Positions 1 to 9,089 of a DNA stretch of 64,000 nucleotides are shown here, piece by piece. Both the position numbers and the translations under genes were made by a program. The stretch comes from Halomonas sp. 25-S5 (GTDB lineage Bacteria > Pseudomonadota > Gammaproteobacteria > Pseudomonadales > Halomonadaceae), in contig NZ_JARANV010000007.1 in the NCBI RefSeq assembly GCF_029889845.1, forward strand, positions 62,001 to 126,000, in the 5' to 3' direction. The notes beneath the pieces were generated by a model that worked only from the letters and a program-made list of their open reading frames with translations, was not told the origin of the DNA and searched no databases. The stretch's first letter is position 1. Each line of letters begins with the position of its first letter.

Positions 1-618
1 GCTTCCAGGCCGCGAGGGCGCCACGGCAATCGTGCCGCCCAGTTGAGGCTGATCAACGAGCTCTATCGTGAGGACGCCGACCTTCATCGTCTTCATGACC
101 TTCTCCTGCAGATGCCGCACCTGCATGTGGCGATCCTGCGCCGAGCCAACTCCAGCTATTTCGGCCAGAGCCACCAGCAATCTGATCTGCGACGCGCGAT
201 GCAGGTGATCGGCCTCAACGAGTTGCGCCGGCTGGTGATGACGATCTCGCTGGCCAGCGAGATGCCGTCATCGCGCATCACGGTGAGGCTGGCATTGATC
301 CGCGCCTACATGTGCCAGAACCTGGCCGAGCCCTTCCGCAATATCGATCCTGAGGACGCGTTCACCACGGGCCTGTTTTCGATGATGGCGGCGCTGCTGG
401 ATGAGGATCAGGCCACCCTGCTGGCCCAGCTGCCGCTCGACGACGCCATCCTTCGGGCCCTTGAGCATCACGAGGGCCACTTGGGAGCCATCCTGGCGAT
501 CTGCGAGGAGCATGAGCAGCAGCTGGCGGGCAACACGCCTGACCACACCGCCGAACGGCTGCAGGAATGCTATCTCGAGGCCCTGGAGAGGACCGCCACC
601 CTGATGGGGCGCTTCTAG
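1..618 (+). CDS. EAL-HDOD-type signalling protein, C-terminal part (5' end outside window)
   Basis: The reading frame is open from base 1, so this is the 3' part of a longer gene; the TTG at 43 is only an internal codon. The visible part (about 205 residues) resembles the C-terminal HDOD domain of YuxH-type proteins, which usually follow an EAL domain. Supporting segments are LINELYREDADLHRL, ILRRANSSYF and the helix around MQVIGLNELRRLV. HDOD domains are catalytically inactive relatives of HD phosphohydrolases and act in signalling. The gene converges on fliA, whose stop lies 47 bp away on the other strand. The EAL half is inferred from family architecture and is not visible here. Confidence 0.7.
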   Translation, partial: ASRPRGRHGNRAAQLRLINELYREDADLHRLHDLLLQMPHLHVAILRRANSSYFGQSHQQSDLRRAMQVIGLNELRRLVMTISLASEMPSSRITVRLALIRAYMCQNLAEPFRNIDPEDAFTTGLFSMMAALLDEDQATLLAQLPLDDAILRALEHHEGHLGAILAICEEHEQQLAGNTPDHTAERLQECYLEALERTATLMGRF

Positions 619-664
619 CGCCGCCGGGTGACGTGCCGCCATTTCCATCCCGGAGAGCGCGGCG

Positions 665-1369
665 TCAGCTGGGCTCGTAGAGCCTTGCCCGCAGGCGGCT
701 GACCGCCTGGCTGTGCAGCTGGCAGACTCGCGATTCCGATACGCCCAGCACTGCCCCGATCTCCTTCAGGTTGAGCTCTTCCTGGTAGTAGAGCGCCATG
801 AGCAGCGTCTCACGCTCGGGCAGCGCCTCGATGGCCTCGATGATCTGCTCCCGTTTTTCCTGATCCACCAGCCGGGAGAACGGGCTTTCCAGGGCTCGGC
901 TTTCAAGCCGAGACTCTCCCCCTTCGGCCATCAGTTCCTCGAAGGGCAGCAGCTGGCCACTGTTGGTATCGTTAAGCAGGCGCCGATAGTCCGCCAGGGG
1001 CATCTCGAGCTCCGTCGCGATTTCCGTCTCCTCGGGTGGTCGCCCCAGATGCTGCTCCAATCGCCGCACTGCTTCATCAACGGCCCTGGCGCTGCGCCGA
1101 ACGCTGCGTGGCAGCCAGTCCCGGCTGCGTAGCTCGTCCAGCATGGCACCGCGGATACGCTGGTTGGCGAAGGTCGCAAAGCTTGCGCCCTTACCCGAGT
1201 TGAATCGACCCATGGCTTCCAGCAACCCGACAGTGCCGGCCTGAATCAGGTCGTCCAACTCGATGCTGGCTGGCAGTCGTACCTGCAGGGCGAGTGCCTG
1301 ACGGCGCACCATGGGCAGGTACTCTGTCAGCAGTTCTCCCTGATCGATCTTCCCTTGTGCCGTATACAT
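665..1369 (-). CDS. fliA: RNA polymerase sigma factor for flagellar operons, FliA (sigma 28)
   Basis: A 234-residue sigma-70 family protein of the usual FliA length. Region 2 is seen in ELDDLIQAGTVGLLEAM and GASFATFANQRIRGAMLDELR, region 3 in LPRSVRR through the ELEMPLADYRRLL segment, and region 4 in LPERETLLMALYYQEELNLKEIG followed by the helix-turn-helix VLGVSESRVCQLHSQAV. It directs RNA polymerase to late flagellar and chemotaxis promoters and is inhibited by FlgM, encoded at 30260-30553. Seven good matches to its promoter consensus occur in this window. It is the last gene of the flhB-flhA-flhF-flhE group. Confidence 0.96.
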   Translation of the reverse strand: MYTAQGKIDQGELLTEYLPMVRRQALALQVRLPASIELDDLIQAGTVGLLEAMGRFNSGKGASFATFANQRIRGAMLDELRSRDWLPRSVRRSARAVDEAVRRLEQHLGRPPEETEIATELEMPLADYRRLLNDTNSGQLLPFEELMAEGGESRLESRALESPFSRLVDQEKREQIIEAIEALPERETLLMALYYQEELNLKEIGAVLGVSESRVCQLHSQAVSRLRARLYEPS

Positions 1370-1434
1370 CCTCTTGCCTCACAGCTGGTCAGCAGTACCA
1401 CCTGCTTGTTCGGGTGGTGTTGTCGGATTCGTTT

Positions 1435-1830
1435 TTACCGATGGTTCACTATCACCTGAAGCCCACTTACCGTCACTGGAGGATGCCCCTCCGGTAGGGA
1501 GAAGCGGAATTCCAGCGCGACGTCGGCTGCCAGTCCGGCCAGTGCGCGGGTTGTGCCGCGTGGGCTTGGTAGCGATGTGCAATCGGCCGGGTGGCAAAGT
1601 CTGACGTTCAGGGTGTCTCCCGGTGGGAGCCGGTAGTGCCAGACGATACTCTGGATCACTCGATTGCCGGCTTGCGTACCGACGGGGCCTAGAGAGTCAG
1701 ACGATGTTTCGCGGTCTGCCATGCTGACCCTGGTCTCAGAGGCATTGGCGACCCAACTGCCAGCGGCATGCCCTTCAGCGCAGGCGACCGCGAGAACCAA
1801 TCCCAGGGCATATCGTCCGGTGCGCCTCAT
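1435..1830 (-). CDS. flhE: Flagellar periplasmic protein FlhE
   Basis: 131 residues with an N-terminal signal peptide (about residues 1-22, ending near EGHA). The mature part follows the FlhE pattern: WVANASETRVSM, then IVWHYRLPPGDTLNVRLC, a second cysteine in CTSL, a GTT segment, LEFRFSLP, and the terminal VIVNHR that matches the VIVNYR end of enterobacterial FlhE. FlhE is a periplasmic protein that limits proton leakage through the flagellar export gate. In enterobacteria it follows flhA; here it follows flhF and the FlhG-like gene. The start ATG overlaps the stop of the preceding gene (ATGA), which suggests translational coupling. Confidence 0.85.
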   Translation of the reverse strand: MRRTGRYALGLVLAVACAEGHAAGSWVANASETRVSMADRETSSDSLGPVGTQAGNRVIQSIVWHYRLPPGDTLNVRLCHPADCTSLPSPRGTTRALAGLAADVALEFRFSLPEGHPPVTVSGLQVIVNHR

Positions 1831-2309
1831 GTCGACATCACCAGCAGGTCAATACCCAGGCAACTCCACGCCGCCTGTTGCAGGTTGTCCAGTAGTCCCT
1901 TGCGGGGCATCTCCGGCGCATGTACCGCCAGCAGACGATGAGGCCTCTGTTGGTCATGGAGCCGCGTCAATACCCCGAAAGCCCGGCGGAAGGCATTCGG
2001 ATCGTTGTCCACCCAGAGGGCCCATCGTGACTGTTGCGTGAGCAGCAGTGGCAAGTGTGGACTGGCGATCTCCACAGGGACGACCCGCCACTGTGCTGCT
2101 GAGCCCACCCAGCGTCGTCCTTGCGCATCCCAGTACTCCAGCAGGTCGCGGACGCGCTGGGCCTGGAAGGGCGATACGCCAGGTAGCCCGACAACCATCA
2201 GCGTTTTGCAGGCTGGGACTACGTCGCGACGGTTGTCATCGCGAGGGGAGGAGACATGGTGAGTGCCTGCCCCCTGCCGCAGTCCTGCTGCCTGATCGGC
2301 GAAGGTCAC
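1827..2309 (-). CDS. Small FlhG-like protein: FlhF-activator motif without a P-loop
   Basis: 160 residues, GTG start overlapping the flhF stop (GTGA); its own stop overlaps the flhE start (ATGA). Residues 5-11 read DQAAGLR, matching the DQAxxLR motif at the N-terminus of FlhG/YlxH that stimulates FlhF GTPase activity. Residues 37-50 (LMVVGLPGVSPFQA) lie where a MinD-type Walker A would be but lack the conserved lysine and threonine. Residues 96-156 (ALWVDNDPNAFRRAF, RLLAVHAP, LLDNLQQAAWSCLGIDL) resemble the later strands and helices of MinD/FlhG ATPases. I infer a shortened, ATPase-dead FlhG relative, or an unrelated protein that acquired the same activator helix. The gene is intact and coupled to its neighbours, so it is unlikely to be simple decay. 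Confidence 0.65.
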   Translation of the reverse strand: MTFADQAAGLRQGAGTHHVSSPRDDNRRDVVPACKTLMVVGLPGVSPFQAQRVRDLLEYWDAQGRRWVGSAAQWRVVPVEIASPHLPLLLTQQSRWALWVDNDPNAFRRAFGVLTRLHDQQRPHRLLAVHAPEMPRKGLLDNLQQAAWSCLGIDLLVMST

Positions 2310-4531
2310 GGCATACCCTCCAGGCCGGCTGAGCCGACATGGCGAATGGCATCCCTGGCGCTGAACAGGTAGAGCAAGGCGTCAAGCAGGGCGGTGTCAC
2401 GTCGGCGGCGCCGCCCTCCCAGAAGGCCCAGGAGTTCCGAACGGAGATCCATGGCGGCCACGTCGCTGCCATGGTCGAGATGGTTGGCGGCGGCGGCGAT
2501 CCCGGTGGCCAATAGTAGCTGTAGCTCAGGACGTGTCTGAGCCGGCAGCAGCGCGGACAATCGTTCCTTGGCACGACGTGTTTGCTGCGCAAGGCCCTCG
2601 GCCTGCAGATGGCTGAGCAGAAGGGGCAGGGCATCCTCGTGGTTGCTGATGGTCATCAACCAGTAGCGCCGGCCCAGCTCCTTTCCGCTTTCGGGATCGC
2701 TCAGTGTGCCGAACCAGGCTTCCAGGGATTTACCGGACAGACCTTCCTTGCGACGAGTCGGAAACGCCGTGACAGTGAGCTGTGACAGCGCCACGTGGCA
2801 AGGTTGGCCTCGAAGTCGGCAGTTGGCCTGTGCGGACCGGGTGGCCAGTGGGGCAAGTTCGGACAGGGCACGACGTTCTGCGCTATGAATGACCCGCTGC
2901 CCAGGGCGTACCTGGCTGGACCAAATGACCTGCCCTCTATCAAGCCATTGCCAGGCATCGCTTTCCGGTAGGGAGGGAAGCAGATGGACCTTGACCCCCT
3001 GCATCTCGTCCGACATGGCCAGCCGGTTGACCTGGCCGATGGGTTGCCTGTGTTGCAGGTCCGGCAGGGTTAGCCAACGGCCCCGTGCGTCCAGCCCCAG
3101 GTCCGGCATTGCCCAGTCACAGCCCTTCAAGGTTCGCCGGGAGGCCCATAGCATGCCTGTGCGTTCGCATGTCCTGGCAGCCTGGTCGAGCAGGGTATCC
3201 AGGCGAGCTGCCTGGAGTTCATCGGGAAGTGTGGAGATGTCCCAGGCAGCCTCCAGGTCACTGAAACCCGCCAGTCGCTGACGAAGCCCCTGCAGGGTGG
3301 ACGACAGCCGCCGTCCCTGTCCGAGCAGGTCACCTCTCGGGGAGAACCCGCTCGTTGCCCGGGGCTGCAGTGAGGCCGACGGTTCGGCCAAGGCTAGTGG
3401 GGCGCGCGTGGCAAGGGCCTGCGTGATCAGAGCCATCGGATCGGGTATTTCCAGGTCTTCCGGGACACGCTGGCCTTGAGCGCTGTACATCAGGCGAAGG
3501 CCATGGCGGATGATCGTCTCTAGCGCTGGAGCCAATCGTCCTGCCTCGTCCTGCTTGGTCAGCAGGCAATCACTCAGTTCAGCCCCTGCCGCTCGCGCGG
3601 CCTGGCGGTAACGTGTAACGACTTCCTCTAGAGTCTCAGGCTGACTGGCCGCGTTGAGCAGCAGCACCATCCGGACCCGGACTCGCCCTCCCTGCAGCTG
3701 GGCAATCTGCTCGATGATCCTCTGGTCACGTTGGCTCATCCCTACGGTGTCGATGATCACCCAGCGGCGGCCCCGGAGGTCCCGGGCCAGGCTGTCGATA
3801 GGCTGGCCCGGCGCGAGGGCATGCATCGGAATGCCCAGAAGCCCGGCATATATCCGCAGCTGTTCGTGGGCGCCAATGCGGAAGCTGTCAGTGGTGACCA
3901 GCGCGACCTGTTCTGCGCCGTGGCGCTGAACGAAGCGAGCCGCCAGCTTGGCAGTTGTGGTGGTCTTGCCGACCCCGGTCGGGCCAACCAGCGATATGAC
4001 CCCGGGGGGGGCAAGGAAGTTATCCTCGTGCTCAAGGGCGGGCAGTCTGGCCGCCAGCCGTCGTTGCAGCCAGGAAAGCGGACGGTTGTCGTCGATTTCG
4101 CAGTCGTTGAGTTCGCCAGGGAGCGCTTGCAGCAGCTCGTCGGCCAGCAGGGCACTGAAGCCCGCTTCTCCTAGCAGGCGCTTGAGTCGTGTTCGGGAGT
4201 CCTGAGTGGGGGTGTGGCGCGCCTGTTCCCGGGCCAGAAGTGCGCGCATATCCTGCATCTCATGCAGCAGCTGCTCGCTCATGGTCTGCAGGGTGCGTCC
4301 GTCGATCGCTGCATCACTGTATTGTGGAGCCGGTGGTACAGAGGAGGGGGATGGGGCCTGTGGCGCAGACGCTGCGGTCATGTTCTCCATGGCGCCATCC
4401 GCCATGGCCAGGATTTCCACGCCCTGCTCGGTGCGACGATTGGCCAGGATCAGCGCATCATCCCCAAGCGACTCGCGCACCTGGCGCATGGCCTCTCGAC
4501 TGGTGTTACCCGTGAATCGAATGACGCTCAT
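2306..4531 (-). CDS. flhF: Flagellar SRP-type GTPase FlhF with long C-terminal extension
   Basis: 741 residues. The N-terminal B domain starts MSVIRFTGNTSREAMRQVRE, as in FlhF. The SRP GTPase spans about residues 175-375: G1 GPTGVGKTTTTAKLA (183-197), DSFRIGAHEQL (215-225), G3 DTVGMSQRD (261-269) with V where A is usual, and G4 TKQDEA (325-330). FlhF guides placement and number of flagella and works with FlhG. About 340 residues after position 400 have no counterpart in typical FlhF proteins of roughly 370-500 residues, and I recognise no domain in them. The stop overlaps the start of the FlhG-like gene; flhA ends 3 bp upstream of the start. Confidence 0.93.
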   Translation of the reverse strand: MSVIRFTGNTSREAMRQVRESLGDDALILANRRTEQGVEILAMADGAMENMTAASAPQAPSPSSVPPAPQYSDAAIDGRTLQTMSEQLLHEMQDMRALLAREQARHTPTQDSRTRLKRLLGEAGFSALLADELLQALPGELNDCEIDDNRPLSWLQRRLAARLPALEHEDNFLAPPGVISLVGPTGVGKTTTTAKLAARFVQRHGAEQVALVTTDSFRIGAHEQLRIYAGLLGIPMHALAPGQPIDSLARDLRGRRWVIIDTVGMSQRDQRIIEQIAQLQGGRVRVRMVLLLNAASQPETLEEVVTRYRQAARAAGAELSDCLLTKQDEAGRLAPALETIIRHGLRLMYSAQGQRVPEDLEIPDPMALITQALATRAPLALAEPSASLQPRATSGFSPRGDLLGQGRRLSSTLQGLRQRLAGFSDLEAAWDISTLPDELQAARLDTLLDQAARTCERTGMLWASRRTLKGCDWAMPDLGLDARGRWLTLPDLQHRQPIGQVNRLAMSDEMQGVKVHLLPSLPESDAWQWLDRGQVIWSSQVRPGQRVIHSAERRALSELAPLATRSAQANCRLRGQPCHVALSQLTVTAFPTRRKEGLSGKSLEAWFGTLSDPESGKELGRRYWLMTISNHEDALPLLLSHLQAEGLAQQTRRAKERLSALLPAQTRPELQLLLATGIAAAANHLDHGSDVAAMDLRSELLGLLGGRRRRRDTALLDALLYLFSARDAIRHVGSAGLEGMP

Positions 4532-4534
4532 CTA

Positions 4535-6616
4535 TCAGCGGCCTCCTAGCAGGGTGGTAACACGCAGAGTGCGATCGTCGGGAATCTCTGCCTGAGACAT
4601 GACGACGAGGTGGCGCAGGCGCCGTCGCAGGAAACGTGACAGAAGGGCCCGCAGGCCGTGCTGCACCACCAGGACCGGTGGCTCGCCACTTGCCTCATGG
4701 CGCTCAAGCGCTTTCTCGGCTTCGGTCATCAGGGTCTCGGCCAGCCCTGGCTCCAATGCGCCGTTACCGTTCATGGCCTGGGTCAGGATCTGCTCAAGCT
4801 GGCTTTCCAGGCCGATGACCTTGAGTTCCTCGCGACCAGCAAACCACTGCTGAGTGATACCTCTGCCCAGCGCGATCCGCACCATCGCCGTTAATTCGTT
4901 GGCATCCTGCTGCTGCGGGGCATGTTCGGCCAAGCAATCGAAGATGGTGCGCATGTCGCGGATCGAGACCTCCTCATCGAGCAGGTTCTGCAGCAAGCGC
5001 TGAAGCACGGTGAGAGAGATGGCCTTGGGCACCACGTCTTCCACCAGGCCCTGTTGCTCTTCGCTCAGCTTGTCGAGAAGCTTTTGTACCTCTGAACGGC
5101 CGAGCATCTCGGCGGCGTACCGGTGGAGCAGGTGATTGAGGTGGGTGGCAACCACCGTGCTGGCATCCACCACGGTATAGCCATAGACCTGTGCATGCTC
5201 ACGCTGACCGGTATCCACCCAGACGGCCGGCAATCCGAAGGCCGGGTCCTGGGTCATCATGCCCTTGAGTTCGCCGGTCACCTGGCCCGGGTCGATAGCA
5301 AGCCACTGGCCCGGGAAGGCTTCGGCTCGACCGATTTCTGCGCTCTTGAGGGTCAGCAGGTAGGTGTTGGCTCCCAACTCAAGGTTGTCGCGGATGTGTA
5401 CCACAGGAGGAAGAAAGCCGACCTCTTGAGCAAATTTCTTGCGTACGCTCTTGATCCGACCCAGTAACTCACCCTGTTGGCGGGCATCCACGAGGGGGAT
5501 CAGTCGATGTCCGACTTCCAGACCTAAGGTGTCCACCAACTGGACGTCCTCCCAGCTGGCTTCCGGCGCTTCTGACCTCGGCTGAGGCTCGGTCGCGATC
5601 TCCTCCTCGACCAGGCGACGCTCCTTTTGGCGAAGTAGCCACCAGGCAAGCCCGCCCAACAATGCCGTGAAGATCAGGAACACCAGGTTGGGCATTCCCG
5701 GAACCAGTCCCAGTAGTCCCATGACCGCAGCCGCCAGGATCATGACCTGGGGGTTAACGAACAGCTGACTGATCATCTGCTGCCCGACGTCCTGGTCAGT
5801 GGTGACCCGTGAGACGGTCACGCCGGCAGCTGTGGAGATCACCAGAGCTGGAATCTGGGCGACCAGGCCGTCACCAATGGTCATCAGGGTGTAGGTCCGT
5901 GCCGCACTTCCGAAGTCCATGTCGTGCTGAAGCATCCCGATCAGTAGGCCACCAATCACATTGACTACCATGATCACCAGGCCGGCCATGGCGTCGCCAC
6001 GCACGAACTTGCTGGCACCGTCCATGGAACCGTAGAAATCGGCCTCCTGAGCCACGTCGCTACGTCGTTGCCGTGCATCATCTTCGCCGATCAGTCCGGC
6101 ATTGAGGTCGGCATCGATTGCCATCTGCTTGCCCGGCATGGCGTCGAGCATGAAACGGGCCCCGACTTCAGCGATGCGTCCGGCGCCTTTGGTGATAACC
6201 ATGAAGTTGATGATCACCAGGATCAGGAATACCACCAGGCCCACCGCAAAGTTGCCGCCGAGGAGAAACTCGCCGAAGGCCTCGATGACCTTGCCCGCTG
6301 AGTCGCCGCCCTGATGCCCCTCCATCAGGATGACGCGGGTGGAAGCGACGTTCAGCGATAGTCTCAACAAGGTAGTGAACAGCAATACGGCCGGGAAGGC
6401 AGCGAAATCCAGTGGCTTCTGGGTGAACATGCTCACCAGTAGCACCATGACCGCCAGGGCAATATTGAACGTGAACAGCAGGTCCAGTGCGAAGGGCGGC
6501 AGTGGCAGGATCATCATGGAGAGGATCATGAGGATCAGCACGGGACCGGCCAGCAGTTTCATGGGCACATTGCCCATCCAGTCCCGTTGGCCCAGATAGT
6601 TATTCAAGGCCTTCAT
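4535..6616 (-). CDS. flhA: Flagellar type III export gate protein FlhA
   Basis: 693 residues, normal FlhA length. The N-terminal half holds about eight membrane segments (for example LLAGPVLILMILSMMILPLP and AVGLVVFLILVIINFMVI). The family signature region RIAEVGARFMLDAMPGKQM followed by AIDADL, the conserved cytoplasmic loop of the FHIPEP family, is present. The C-terminal half is the soluble domain that forms the nonameric ring docking export substrates and chaperones. The start ATG overlaps the flhB stop by 4 bp (ATGA), so the two genes are translationally coupled. Confidence 0.97.
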   Translation of the reverse strand: MKALNNYLGQRDWMGNVPMKLLAGPVLILMILSMMILPLPPFALDLLFTFNIALAVMVLLVSMFTQKPLDFAAFPAVLLFTTLLRLSLNVASTRVILMEGHQGGDSAGKVIEAFGEFLLGGNFAVGLVVFLILVIINFMVITKGAGRIAEVGARFMLDAMPGKQMAIDADLNAGLIGEDDARQRRSDVAQEADFYGSMDGASKFVRGDAMAGLVIMVVNVIGGLLIGMLQHDMDFGSAARTYTLMTIGDGLVAQIPALVISTAAGVTVSRVTTDQDVGQQMISQLFVNPQVMILAAAVMGLLGLVPGMPNLVFLIFTALLGGLAWWLLRQKERRLVEEEIATEPQPRSEAPEASWEDVQLVDTLGLEVGHRLIPLVDARQQGELLGRIKSVRKKFAQEVGFLPPVVHIRDNLELGANTYLLTLKSAEIGRAEAFPGQWLAIDPGQVTGELKGMMTQDPAFGLPAVWVDTGQREHAQVYGYTVVDASTVVATHLNHLLHRYAAEMLGRSEVQKLLDKLSEEQQGLVEDVVPKAISLTVLQRLLQNLLDEEVSIRDMRTIFDCLAEHAPQQQDANELTAMVRIALGRGITQQWFAGREELKVIGLESQLEQILTQAMNGNGALEPGLAETLMTEAEKALERHEASGEPPVLVVQHGLRALLSRFLRRRLRHLVVMSQAEIPDDRTLRVTTLLGGR

Positions 6617-7785
6617 GAACGTGCCTCGTGAGAGTCGGTATCGCGCGCAGGGACCTCCATGGAGGCTGGTACCGGAAGGTTTTCAGGGGAGGGCGGCGCT
6701 TCGCCGCCTTCCTTGGCTGCACGTCTCAGCCCGAAGGCCCAAGCCAGGACCTCGGCCACAGCGGTATACAGGTCCACTGGAATCTCGGCATCGAGATCCA
6801 CGTGGTGATAAAGGGCCCTCGCCAACGGTGGTGCTCCTAATCTTGGGATCCCGTGTTCCTCACCGACCTCGCGAATACGAGCAGCCACCGCATCAGCCCC
6901 CTTGGCGATGACCCGGGGCGCAGACATGCCGGTCTCCTGATACTGCAGAGCCACGGCGTAATGCGAGGGATTGGTAATGATCACATCAGCTTCCGGGACC
7001 TGGCTCATCATGCGACCGCGTGCCATCGCCTGTTGCTGTTGACGGATGCGAGCCTTCACCTGGGGATCCCCCTCGGATTCCTTGTGTTCGCGCTTCACTT
7101 CATCCTTGCTCATGCGCAGCTTCTTGGCATGGCTCCACAGTTGGTAAGGCACATCAATCAGAATGACGACCAGCAGTGTCAGGACCATCAGGCCGCTGGC
7201 CTGGGCCGCCATCCACATCGCCTTGGCCAGCGCTTGCTGAATCGGCTGATCCATCAGGGCCATGAACTCACCGCGGTTCAAGTAGAGAAACGTCACTGCC
7301 GCGCTGCCGACCAACACTGACTTGGCGATGGCCTTGGCCAGTTCCACCAGTGCCTGAACACCGAACAGGCGTTTCAGCCCCTTGAGAGGGTTCAGCTTCG
7401 ATAGCTGTGGCTGGAGTGATTTGGCCGAGATCAGCCATCCCCCAAGCAGTGCCGGTGCGACCAGGGCCACGACCGTGAGCAACAGGAACAGGGGCAGAAG
7501 GGCATACAGTGTTCGCTGGCCGAGATTCAGGGCATGCGCAAGCATCGGGGTGGTTTCCAGCGCATGGCGTCGTTCGAACAGGAAGGCCTGTTCCATGACC
7601 AGCCCAAGCTGGTCATAGAGCATGCTGCCCATCGACCACAGGCCGACGACGCCTCCCAGCAACAACATGAAGGTGGCCAACTCCCGGGAACGGGCGACCT
7701 GGCCCTCCTCGCGCGACTTTTCCAGTCGTCGCGGGGTGGCCTCTTCCGTCTTTTCCTGGTCGCTATCTTGATCGGACATGGCCAT
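6613..7785 (-). CDS. flhB: Flagellar export switch protein FlhB
   Basis: 390 residues: N-terminal EKTEEATPRRLEKSREEGQ typical of FlhB, four membrane segments between about 35 and 215, then the cytoplasmic switch domain. The autocleavage site usually reads NPTH; here it reads NPSH (residues 272-275, in IITNPSHYAVAL). Serine for threonine is conservative and cleavage between N and P is expected but not proven. FlhB changes export specificity from hook to filament proteins in concert with FliK. The first gene after the cheZ terminator; a shorter start at the second ATG (MSDQ, two codons in) is possible. Confidence 0.97.
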   Translation of the reverse strand: MAMSDQDSDQEKTEEATPRRLEKSREEGQVARSRELATFMLLLGGVVGLWSMGSMLYDQLGLVMEQAFLFERRHALETTPMLAHALNLGQRTLYALLPLFLLLTVVALVAPALLGGWLISAKSLQPQLSKLNPLKGLKRLFGVQALVELAKAIAKSVLVGSAAVTFLYLNRGEFMALMDQPIQQALAKAMWMAAQASGLMVLTLLVVILIDVPYQLWSHAKKLRMSKDEVKREHKESEGDPQVKARIRQQQQAMARGRMMSQVPEADVIITNPSHYAVALQYQETGMSAPRVIAKGADAVAARIREVGEEHGIPRLGAPPLARALYHHVDLDAEIPVDLYTAVAEVLAWAFGLRRAAKEGGEAPPSPENLPVPASMEVPARDTDSHEARS

Positions 7786-7845
7786 TCACCGGGCGGTCGT
7801 GCAGACCTTGGCCATTCTGTCGAGGAAGGGGAAGGGGTGATGCGC

Positions 7846-7887
7846 CAAAAAGGGCCGGTAATCGCTGTCTTATCCGCGACTACCGGC
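7846..7887 (-). terminator. Rho-independent terminator after cheY-cheZ
   Basis: On the minus strand a 12-bp stem (GCCGGTAGTCGC pairing with GCGATTACCGGC through one G-U) encloses a 10-nt loop and is followed by CCTTTTT. It lies 29 bp after the cheZ stop and separates the chemotaxis genes from flhB. Confidence 0.8.
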
Positions 7888-7915
7888 ATGATCAGGGCTG
7901 GAGGAGGGCGCGGGG

Positions 7916-8605
7916 TTAGAAGCCGAGCTGGTCCAGCAGATCGTCGACCTGGTCCTGGCCGGTGACGATGCTCTCGCCCTCCGGCTTGATCTGTGGGCCG
8001 TTCAACAGCCCCTCCTCACGGCGTCGTTCATCGGTTTGCCACTGGTTCGTGGCACGTTTCTGGAGGTCCTCGCGAGCCTTGCCCTGAGGCACGGTATCGA
8101 TCAACACCTGCACTAGCTGATGCTCGATCTCGCGGATCATATCCATCATCTTCTTGATCACCTGGCCTGTCAGGTCTTGAAAGTCCTGCGCCATCATGAT
8201 CTCGAGCAGCTCCTGGTTCGTCGCCTGGGTACGTTTCGGCACCTCGGCAAGATATTCCCGGGTGTCCTGGACCAGGTCGCGCGCGTCGTCCAGTTCCTTG
8301 GGTTCGGCAAACCACTCTGCCCAGCGCTTGTCCAGCGCGTTTGCCCGTTCACTGAGCTCATCCTGTAGCGGTTGGGCACGGTCGATGGCGTTGAGAGCAC
8401 GCTCTGCTGCCTGCTCGGTCATGGTCGCCACATAACTGAGGCGGTCGCGGGCATCAGGTATAGCCTCTGCGGCCTTCTCGATCTCCTTGTCAAGTCCCAG
8501 CTCGCGCATGCTCTCACGCAGCATGCGTGTCAGCTGCCCGATGCGCTGTACCAGCTCGTCGCTGGACTCCTGGGGGAGATCCTGCGATGGCATCTCGTTG
8601 CTCAT
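7916..8605 (-). CDS. cheZ: Protein phosphatase CheZ
   Basis: 229 residues from the chosen start. CheZ dephosphorylates CheY-P. The hairpin carries the family core [17 protein letters not shown], which contains the catalytic glutamine region, and the extreme C-terminus [12 protein letters not shown] is the CheY-binding helix. The start region has three consecutive ATG codons (8611, 8608, 8605) after an AAGGAG site; I chose 8605 for the best spacing. An upstream in-frame ATG at 8632 lacks a ribosome site. It follows cheY directly and the transcript ends at the hairpin at 7846. Confidence 0.94.
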   Translation of the reverse strand: MSNEMPSQDLPQESSDELVQRIGQLTRMLRESMRELGLDKEIEKAAEAIPDARDRLSYVATMTEQAAERALNAIDRAQPLQDELSERANALDKRWAEWFAEPKELDDARDLVQDTREYLAEVPKRTQATNQELLEIMMAQDFQDLTGQVIKKMMDMIREIEHQLVQVLIDTVPQGKAREDLQKRATNQWQTDERRREEGLLNGPQIKPEGESIVTGQDQVDDLLDQLGF

Positions 8606-8643
8606 CATCATCGCTCCTTGGTGCCGGGACATTCCCGGAAGCC

Positions 8644-9033
8644 TTACATGCCCAGTTTGTCGAAAATCTTGTTGAGCTTTTCTTCCAGGGTGGCCGAGGT
8701 GAAGGGCTTGACGACATAGCCATTGGCACCTGCCTGGGCAGCCGCGATGATGTTCTCCTTCTTGGCCTCGGCAGTGACCATCAATACCGGAAGATCCTTG
8801 AGGGCGCTATCCGCGCGGATCTGCTTGAGCATCTCCAGTCCATCGAGGTTCGGCATGTTCCAGTCAGAGACCACGAACTCGAAACTGCCGCTGCTGAGCT
8901 TGTTCAGGGCGTCCTGGCCATCCTCGGCCTCTTCCACGTTGGTGAAGCCGAGCTCCTTCAACAGACTGCGCACGATGCGGCGCATGGTCGGGAAGTCATC
9001 TACCACCAGGATGCTCATGTCCTTGTTTGCCAT
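8644..9033 (-). CDS. cheY: Chemotaxis response regulator CheY
   Basis: 129 residues, a single receiver domain. Acidic pocket VVDDFP (D12, D13), phosphoacceptor D57 in SDWNMP, the conserved T in [10 protein letters not shown] and K in YVVKPFT are all present. The sequence is close to enterobacterial CheY. CheY-P binds FliM and FliN to switch rotation. A GAGGAT ribosome site precedes the ATG. Encoded directly upstream of its phosphatase gene cheZ and downstream of a broken receptor gene. Confidence 0.97.
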   Translation of the reverse strand: MANKDMSILVVDDFPTMRRIVRSLLKELGFTNVEEAEDGQDALNKLSSGSFEFVVSDWNMPNLDGLEMLKQIRADSALKDLPVLMVTAEAKKENIIAAAQAGANGYVVKPFTSATLEEKLNKIFDKLGM

Positions 9034-9089
9034 CGGATATCCTCTTCAATCACGGTATTCAGGCGCCGGCACGCCAGTGCCGACATGAC

